NCBI GenBank assembly: GCA_021819605.1
Contig: JAKAQT010000002.1
Location: 1-36,236 of the forward strand
Direction: 5' to 3'
Length of the DNA: 36,236 nucleotides
From: Thermoplasmata archaeon
Lineage (GTDB): Archaea > Thermoplasmatota > Thermoplasmata > Thermoplasmatales > Thermoplasmataceae
The notes under the pieces are model-generated. The model saw only the letters and a program-made list of their open reading frames with translations. It did no database searches and was not told where the DNA came from. Below, in pieces: positions 32,240 through 36,236 of the stretch (positions are counted from its first letter, which is position 1; each line of letters opens with the position of its first letter). The position numbers and the translations under genes are program-made.

Positions 32240-33310
32240 ATGCGTATTCAGATACATTTGAACAATGAGGGACGTAAAACTGCCAGGGCGAAAACCATCG
32301 CAAAAATATCCAGGGTAATTGTTAGGGGTGGGTCGTCCGGAGTAACGCAGTCTGAGCTAGAAAGGAAGCTTTCCATCTCCAGAAGTTACTGCTCTGAACT
32401 TGTAAAGTCTCTGGAAGCCCAAGGAAACCTAATGAGAGTTGCAAACGCAAACACATGGAGGATTTATGACAGAAAATTTTATCCAGGTCCAGTTCCGGGG
32501 CTTGTCAGAGTTGGTTTTTTAAGATCGTCTGAATATGTTCCAATTCTTTCCCACATAATAAGGGCAGCCAGAGCAATGGGATCGGAAATCATGCCAATTG
32601 AGTACGATTCAGCCATCAGGGCGCTTGAGGACCTCAGTCATGGTACATTAGAGCTATCCCTTGTACCCACTCTTCCCTCGCTGGATTTTTCTCTTATGAA
32701 CAGGAATACACTCATCCTCATGGGCGTTTCCTCCGGAGGATCAGGCATAATCACATCGGATCATAACTGCAAAGATTGCATCCTTACCTCGGAATCCTCC
32801 ACAATGATATCTCTCGTGATGGAATTCATGAAAGATTACCCCCAAACACAGGTGTTTTTAGATCCACGCTCGGGAATTGAAAACTTCGTCAATGGAAAAT
32901 GCTGCAGTATTGCCATCTGGGAACCTTTCCTGAGTGAGCTTATTTCTGATGGGAAGTATAAGTTGACCCGTACTTATCATGAGGTTCTGGGTGGCTTCCC
33001 ATGCTGTGCCCTTTCGTCAAATATAGAGTTCACCGAAAGGGAAGTTGCAATGGTTCATCTCATCCTCAGGGGATACGTGTCAGACCCCTTAGCACTGAGG
33101 AACACTGATGACTGGTTAAGGTCAGTTGGATACATTGCTAGGGCCACCAGGTGCAGTAGGGAACTCATTGAAAAATCCCTTGCAAGCTATAACTTCAAAG
33201 ATACAACCATCGACCACGATGAAGTCCGAAGGCTTGGGATAAGGATGTCTTCTTCCCAATCTGATAAGATATTTTACAAATTTTCGGGATACTCTGGAAC
33301 TACCCAGTAA
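32240..33310 (+). CDS. One-component regulator: winged helix fused to a PBP2-like ligand domain
   Basis: Residues 15-80 of this 356-residue protein form a winged helix-turn-helix (VTQSELERKLSISRSYCSELVKSL is the classic turn, ending TWRIYD). Residues 88-335 look like a type 2 periplasmic-binding-protein fold of the NMT1/SsuA kind: GLVRVGFLRSSEYVPI opens the first lobe, LELSLVPTLPSLDF and GSGIITSD the hinge side, and CCSIAIWEPFLSELI the second lobe. There is no signal peptide or membrane helix, so it is cytosolic and would bind a small ligand and DNA, as LysR-type regulators do in reverse domain order. The frame is open 28 codons further upstream, but that stretch covers the promoter. It is divergent from aglB and may regulate it. 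The ligand is unknown. Confidence 0.72.
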   Translation: MRIQIHLNNEGRKTARAKTIAKISRVIVRGGSSGVTQSELERKLSISRSYCSELVKSLEAQGNLMRVANANTWRIYDRKFYPGPVPGLVRVGFLRSSEYVPILSHIIRAARAMGSEIMPIEYDSAIRALEDLSHGTLELSLVPTLPSLDFSLMNRNTLILMGVSSGGSGIITSDHNCKDCILTSESSTMISLVMEFMKDYPQTQVFLDPRSGIENFVNGKCCSIAIWEPFLSELISDGKYKLTRTYHEVLGGFPCCALSSNIEFTEREVAMVHLILRGYVSDPLALRNTDDWLRSVGYIARATRCSRELIEKSLASYNFKDTTIDHDEVRRLGIRMSSSQSDKIFYKFSGYSGTTQ

Positions 33311-34925
33311 GAGCACTAATATCTATCTCAAAGACAGATACTGGATTTGCCAGATCAAATTTCAGCAGACTTGCTGGATTTATTTCGCCAATAATCCCTG
33401 CTTTTTTTCCATTAATAACTATTGTTCCGGATCTTCCCTGAATGAATTCTTCACTATCTGCCGGAAGTATGGTTTCAATAGACTGGCCAAACCTTTGCAG
33501 AAGCGCCTCAAGGGGTTGTTTTATGTCCGAGAAACCGGATCGCGGAGAAATCATTGCAAAGCAGAGTGAAGTTTTCTGAATCCCGTTAACGATTACATCG
33601 CCAATCTCGAATACTTTCTGGGGCAGTGATCGCCTCTTGTTTATTCTGAAAAATTCCAGAATGTTCAGGCGCAGCCTGTCCCTGACTATGCTGAAGTCGA
33701 GACTTTTGGGATTGTGCACAACAATGCCATCTTCCCTGTGAACCCCATCATAGAAGGAAGATGATGTCACCACGAACGTCATCACCTCCTGGTGTCCGAG
33801 TCCAATTGAAATTTCGCGTATCCTATCTCTCAACACTGTATCTGGCCGGCTGCTTCCAATCACGTCGAGAACGGGGACAACCGGGACAACGTTGTCATAG
33901 CCTATTGCCTTTGCAATGTCCTCAATGATGTCCATTTCTCCCATCACATCAGTCCTGTTTCCCGGAACAGTTACATCAATGCTTGCTTTCTGCCCAGAAG
34001 ATTCGCACTTAATGTAACCCATTTTCAGAAGGGCATTAGATATTTCTTCCTCCCGAATTTTTTCCACCCCAAGTATCCTTGCTGCCTTTGGCACATTTAT
34101 TTCAATTGATCGCCCATCCATTTTGGCAATGGAGCGGAAATCCATCCCTCCATCCTGTTTCGTAACGAGTATTGAAAACCCAGAATTCTGCAAGAAATAC
34201 TGAAGGAGCTGCGAGGCCTGAGCCACTGACCTTGAATCAGTGCCCGTGATGTCCACAAAGAAATGGCCTGTGTCCTCACTGACTCTTGAAACATCTCCGT
34301 TGATTACTGGTGGCATTGAGAGTACCCTGTCCTTTGAGTCCATGATAACTGGAACATGTCTGGTGTCCGTGAGGAGCTTTGAATATTCAATTCCCTTTGG
34401 GTGCTGGCTTAGTATCTCATGAACAGACATCTCTGCGGAACTGTCATAAGGGGTGAACCTGAGCTTCTCCGAATCCAGGGATACGTACCGAAGAGGAGGA
34501 ACTACCCGCTTCATGTCATGGAGTCCTATTGACACCTTGGTTCGGTTCTTGCCAATGCTCTGGTGAACCCGCTCCTGAAAGTCTATAAGGTCCCTGAAGC
34601 GATTTCCAATGGCTGTCCCTACAGCCTCAAAGGATGTTACAAATGGTCTCAGTTTAATGGCTTCGTCGGATACTGAAAAGACAACTTTGCCATTTATGTA
34701 ATTAATGGGTCCAATCCTCTTTCCGTCATAATAGCAAGAAATAGCAGACTGAAGTGTGGTGAAGGAAAAAAGGTCTGGTCTATCTGGATTGAATTCAACT
34801 TTTATTTCACTACCATCTCTTTCAAAAGTATATCCAATTATTCCAGAGAAATCCCATATCCTCCCGATGAGGTCGTTTCCGAAAGTTTCGATTATGAACT
34901 TCTCTTCAGCCCGTATTACTACCAT
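33300..34925 (-). CDS. pheT: Phenylalanyl-tRNA synthetase beta subunit
   Basis: PheT pairs with PheS to charge tRNA-Phe. The 541-residue protein has the archaeal/eukaryotic beta-subunit layout without a bacterial tRNA-binding extension. EFNPDRPDLFS lies near the start, the B3/B4 region includes SIGLHDMKRV and PPVINGD, the B5 domain includes GRSIEINVPKAARILG, TVPGNRTDVMGEMDIIEDIAKAIGYDNV follows, and the catalytic-core-like C-terminal domain has IVVHNPKSLDFSIVRDRLRLNILE. The family matches over the full length. Its 3' end overlaps the upstream-facing regulator gene by 11 bases. pheS is not in the window. The ATG lies 26 bases after a TATA-like box that overlaps the stop of the preceding RHH gene, so it can be transcribed alone or together with it. 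Confidence 0.96.
   Translation of the reverse strand: MVVIRAEEKFIIETFGNDLIGRIWDFSGIIGYTFERDGSEIKVEFNPDRPDLFSFTTLQSAISCYYDGKRIGPINYINGKVVFSVSDEAIKLRPFVTSFEAVGTAIGNRFRDLIDFQERVHQSIGKNRTKVSIGLHDMKRVVPPLRYVSLDSEKLRFTPYDSSAEMSVHEILSQHPKGIEYSKLLTDTRHVPVIMDSKDRVLSMPPVINGDVSRVSEDTGHFFVDITGTDSRSVAQASQLLQYFLQNSGFSILVTKQDGGMDFRSIAKMDGRSIEINVPKAARILGVEKIREEEISNALLKMGYIKCESSGQKASIDVTVPGNRTDVMGEMDIIEDIAKAIGYDNVVPVVPVLDVIGSSRPDTVLRDRIREISIGLGHQEVMTFVVTSSSFYDGVHREDGIVVHNPKSLDFSIVRDRLRLNILEFFRINKRRSLPQKVFEIGDVIVNGIQKTSLCFAMISPRSGFSDIKQPLEALLQRFGQSIETILPADSEEFIQGRSGTIVINGKKAGIIGEINPASLLKFDLANPVSVFEIDISALTG
33309..33320. repeat. 12-base direct repeat, copy 2 (AAGAGCACTAAT)
   Basis: This copy begins two bases before the end of the regulator coding region and also lies inside the last codons of pheT on the other strand. 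Its position is partly fixed by protein coding. Confidence 0.3.
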
Positions 34926-34945
34926 TGGCTTTCATGATGCTCAGG

Positions 34946-34957
34946 AATATTATTTAA
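34946..34957 (-). promoter_or_regulatory. TATA-like box for pheT overlapping the RHH gene stop
   Basis: Minus-strand TTAAATAATATT is centred 26 bases before the pheT start and covers the last codons of the upstream regulator gene, which suggests an internal promoter. Confidence 0.45.
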
Positions 34958-35306
34958 TGTTCTCTTCCTTGGAAATTTCCTTGATCTCCTTGCTTATCCT
35001 GCTGAGAGTATAGTCCCTGAGAATCACCCGAATGAGATCGTCCAGAGAAATTGCCGACCCCTGGTTTAAGTCGGATTCAAGGTCCTGCATTACCTTCTTT
35101 GGCAGCACAAGGTCTATCTTTGCCGTTGGCCCCTTTCTGTAATTCCTCTCTATAAATTCATCGATTGCCCTTCTTACTATATCGGATACCGTTTCATACT
35201 GGAAATTTTCGACCAATTCTTCAAGCTGGTTCATGGTATCCTTGGACACCCTTACTGTAATTCTGTACGGTACCGACAATGATCTCACCTTAGATGCATG
35301 ATTCAA
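34950..35306 (-). CDS. Tandem ribbon-helix-helix DNA-binding protein
   Basis: This 118-residue protein appears to hold two ribbon-helix-helix units in one chain. The first runs from ITVRVSKDTMNQLEEL to AIDEF (residues 16-51) and the second from IDLVLPKKVMQDLESD to ILRDY (63-98). The units are 36 residues each with the same spacing: a strand, a helix opened by K..M..LE, a turn and a second helix with SDIVRR or DDLIRV. RHH proteins normally dimerise to make one DNA-binding strand pair; a tandem chain could do so alone or bind a longer site. No ATG fits: TTG at 35306 or GTG at 35288 are the choices. It lies 24 bases before pheT. The target is unknown; autoregulation is common in the family. Confidence 0.75.
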   Translation of the reverse strand: MNHASKVRSLSVPYRITVRVSKDTMNQLEELVENFQYETVSDIVRRAIDEFIERNYRKGPTAKIDLVLPKKVMQDLESDLNQGSAISLDDLIRVILRDYTLSRISKEIKEISKEENIK

Positions 35307-35308
35307 TC

Positions 35309-35320
35309 AGGCATGGAATA
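35309..35320. other. Leader of the RHH gene, start-codon uncertainty
   Basis: Just upstream of the TTG at 35306 the only nearby ATGs run into stops within a few codons in other frames. A non-ATG start is therefore required for the RHH gene, with GTG at 35288 the main alternative. Confidence 0.3.
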
Positions 35321-35347
35321 CCATTTTGATCATACAATCGTCTGACA

Positions 35348-35360
35348 ATTTAAATATATC
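35348..35360 (-). promoter_or_regulatory. TATA-like box for the RHH regulator gene
   Basis: Minus-strand GATATATTTAAAT is centred near 35354, predicting transcription from about 35328 and a leader of about 20-40 bases depending on the start codon. Confidence 0.45.
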
Positions 35361-35450
35361 ATATAAAGTTATCTATGACAGGATATTGCATGGATTCCTT
35401 GCTCAGTTCCAACATTTGCAACTTTTTTCGTTTTTATGAGTGCAAAGATA

Positions 35451-35513
35451 TGCCCTATTCCAGAATTTCAACCTGTTATGGTAAGTCTCACTTAATTTGG
35501 GCGAGAATAGGCA
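35451..35513 (+). repeat. Inverted repeat upstream of the carbonic anhydrase gene
   Basis: TGCCCTATTC at 35451-35460 pairs with GAATAGGCA at 35505-35513, with one bulged base and a 44-base interior. It lies in the 245-base gap between two divergent genes. No gene or RNA is recognisable there. Confidence 0.3.
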
Positions 35514-35521
35514 CCCGCATA

Positions 35522-35531
35522 TGTTAAATAG
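35522..35531 (+). promoter_or_regulatory. TATA-like box for the gamma-carbonic anhydrase gene
   Basis: TGTTAAATAG is centred 25 bases before the ATG at 35552, the spacing of a leaderless transcript. Confidence 0.5.
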
Positions 35532-35541
35532 AATTCTGAAG

Positions 35542-35553
35542 ATAACAGGTTAT
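35542..35553. promoter_or_regulatory. Inverted repeat ATAAC-AG-GTTAT over the predicted transcription start
   Basis: Five-base arms with a 2-base centre overlap the start codon at 35552. ATAACAGGT (35542-35550) is also the exact reverse complement of ACCTGTTAT at 35471-35479. The placement would suit a repressor site, but this is unproven. Confidence 0.3.
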
Positions 35554-36076
35554 GGCAATTTCCATAGGAAAACAATGCTTTATAGCAACTTCGGCAACAC
35601 TGATTGGCGATGTTACAGTAGGAGATAACGTGGCCATAATGGACAATGCTGTTCTCAGGGGTGACCAGAACAGAATCATTATTGGTGACAACTCAAATAT
35701 ACAGGATAACGTGACTGTGCATACCGATGATGATTATCCCACAACCATAGGCAGACATGTGTCGGTAGGCCATAACGCAATTGTCCATGGTTCCACAGTT
35801 GAGGACTACGTCATAGTGGGAATGGGCGCCATCACACTCAATGGTTCGCGAATAGGAAGCGGAAGCGTAATAGCTGCCGGTTCGGTTGTAACCCAGAATT
35901 TCTCTGTTCCTGAAAAATCTCTGGTGGCAGGTATACCTGGGGCCGTGAAGAGGAGCAATGATTCCTCACTCCTTGAATACGCAAGGCTCAATGCCCTTGC
36001 CTATTCCAATCTGAGGGAGGGATATCTCCAGGGGAAATATGAGATAATACGTGGATCAGAACTCAAGCAACATTAG
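35552..36076 (+). CDS. Gamma-class carbonic anhydrase-like protein
   Basis: Gamma-carbonic anhydrases are trimers of left-handed beta-helices that hydrate carbon dioxide at zinc or iron sites between subunits. This 174-residue protein shows the hexapeptide rhythm from LIGDVTVGDNVAI onward. The three metal ligands are in place: His57 (NVTVHT), His74 and His79 (GHNAIVHG). VLRGDQNRIIIGDNSNIQDN holds the usual arginine and aspartate of the trimer interface. It lacks the acidic loop with the proton-shuttle glutamate of the Methanosarcina Cam enzyme and so is of the shorter CamH type; activity is plausible but not certain. A C-terminal helix follows the beta-helix. The mRNA looks leaderless. It is a single gene. 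Confidence 0.9.
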   Translation: MAISIGKQCFIATSATLIGDVTVGDNVAIMDNAVLRGDQNRIIIGDNSNIQDNVTVHTDDDYPTTIGRHVSVGHNAIVHGSTVEDYVIVGMGAITLNGSRIGSGSVIAAGSVVTQNFSVPEKSLVAGIPGAVKRSNDSSLLEYARLNALAYSNLREGYLQGKYEIIRGSELKQH

Positions 36077-36147
36077 ATAGGCCATATAGTCACCACTTTT
36101 ACATACATAAATACTGATTCCATAAGATATTGTATTTTGTGCAAAAA

Positions 36148-36198
36148 ATGCCTATTAGAACTCAGAGCCTCAGCACTGTTGAGGTGTCTAATGAATAG
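36148..36198 (+). other. Short 16-codon ORF near the window edge
   Basis: ATG at 36148 opens 16 codons ending with TAG at 36196. A TATA-like ACATAAATAC lies at 36104-36113. A second ATG at 36191, in another frame, stays open to the end of the window and may be the start of a longer gene; GGAGCT-AAAA-AGCTCC (36212-36227) is an inverted repeat inside it. The rest of the 160-base tail shows nothing recognisable. Confidence 0.2.
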
Positions 36199-36236
36199 AG
36201 CACTATATAGGGGAGCTAAAAAGCTCCAGAAAGTAT

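Noticed and set aside
36212..36227. GGAGCT-AAAA-AGCTCC as a terminator
   Set aside because: No U-rich tail follows within the window, and it may lie inside the start of a coding region, so it was kept only as an inverted repeat note.
1..36236. CRISPR arrays, insertion sequences or an integrated element
   Set aside because: No regularly spaced repeats, transposase, integrase or tRNA attachment site was seen, and gene content is mostly core.

Overview
The window reads as a stretch of a thermoacidophilic euryarchaeon of the Thermoplasmatales lineage. The main reasons are an archaeal FttA/aCPSF1, a split two-gene transketolase followed by a small Lys86 transaldolase (the arrangement I recall from Thermoplasma acidophilum), a single FtsZ, an archaeal S15-RecJ pair, an AglB oligosaccharyltransferase, Nep1, heavy AGG/AGA arginine use, and very short or absent 5' leaders. 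Many first genes start about 25-27 bases after an A/T-rich TATA-like box, while downstream operon genes carry GGAGG Shine-Dalgarno sites. I cannot name the species. There is no rRNA, tRNA, insertion sequence or CRISPR array, and no gene-free stretch longer than about 260 bases.

Layout. 1-1898: transcription termination nuclease FttA, missing about a dozen N-terminal residues at the window edge. 2101-3003: ornithine cyclodeaminase/alanine dehydrogenase-like enzyme. 3012-5449 (minus): pentose phosphate operon of transketolase N subunit, C subunit and transaldolase. 5617-6690 (minus): FtsZ. 6806-8917: divergent membrane glycosyltransferase and sugar-nucleotide epimerase. 8895-10493 (minus): acyl-CoA synthetase. 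10580-11557 (minus): type IV pilin-like surface protein. 11721-13669: PurB coupled to a winged-helix protein. 13651-14307 (minus): diphthamide synthase Dph6. 14482-15037: a tiny cysteine-rich ORF and a peroxiredoxin. 15099-15731 (minus): a SufR-like Cys3 regulator, divergent from a frameshifted MFS transporter (15835-17053). 17042-19732 (minus): UvrD/AddA-like helicase-nuclease. 19837-21159: divergent CobO and Nep1 sharing one TATA region. 21270-23064: S15 and RecJ-like nuclease. 23133-24964: methyltransferase, rhodanese, and an unknown protein with a RuvC-like fold. 24993-32131 (minus): a 2121-residue AglB with a giant extracellular extension, followed in the operon by a small membrane-anchored beta-sandwich protein. 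32240-33310: a DNA-binding domain fused to a periplasmic-binding-protein-like domain. 33300-34925 (minus): PheT. 34950-35306 (minus): a tandem ribbon-helix-helix regulator. 35552-36076: gamma-carbonic anhydrase family protein.

How the genes work together. The glycosyltransferase, epimerase, pilin-like protein, AglB and its small partner point to a heavily glycosylated cell surface, plausible for a wall-less acidophile. The peroxiredoxin, Cys3 regulator and MFS transporter sit next to each other and may form an oxidative or Fe-S stress module. The rest is mostly housekeeping (carbon metabolism, purines, translation, replication/repair, cobalamin). I see no clear defence or mobile system. The parts most likely to be undescribed are the extended AglB, the cysteine-rich mini-ORF ahead of the peroxiredoxin, the two-domain RuvC-like protein, the DNA-binding/PBP fusion regulator and the tandem RHH.
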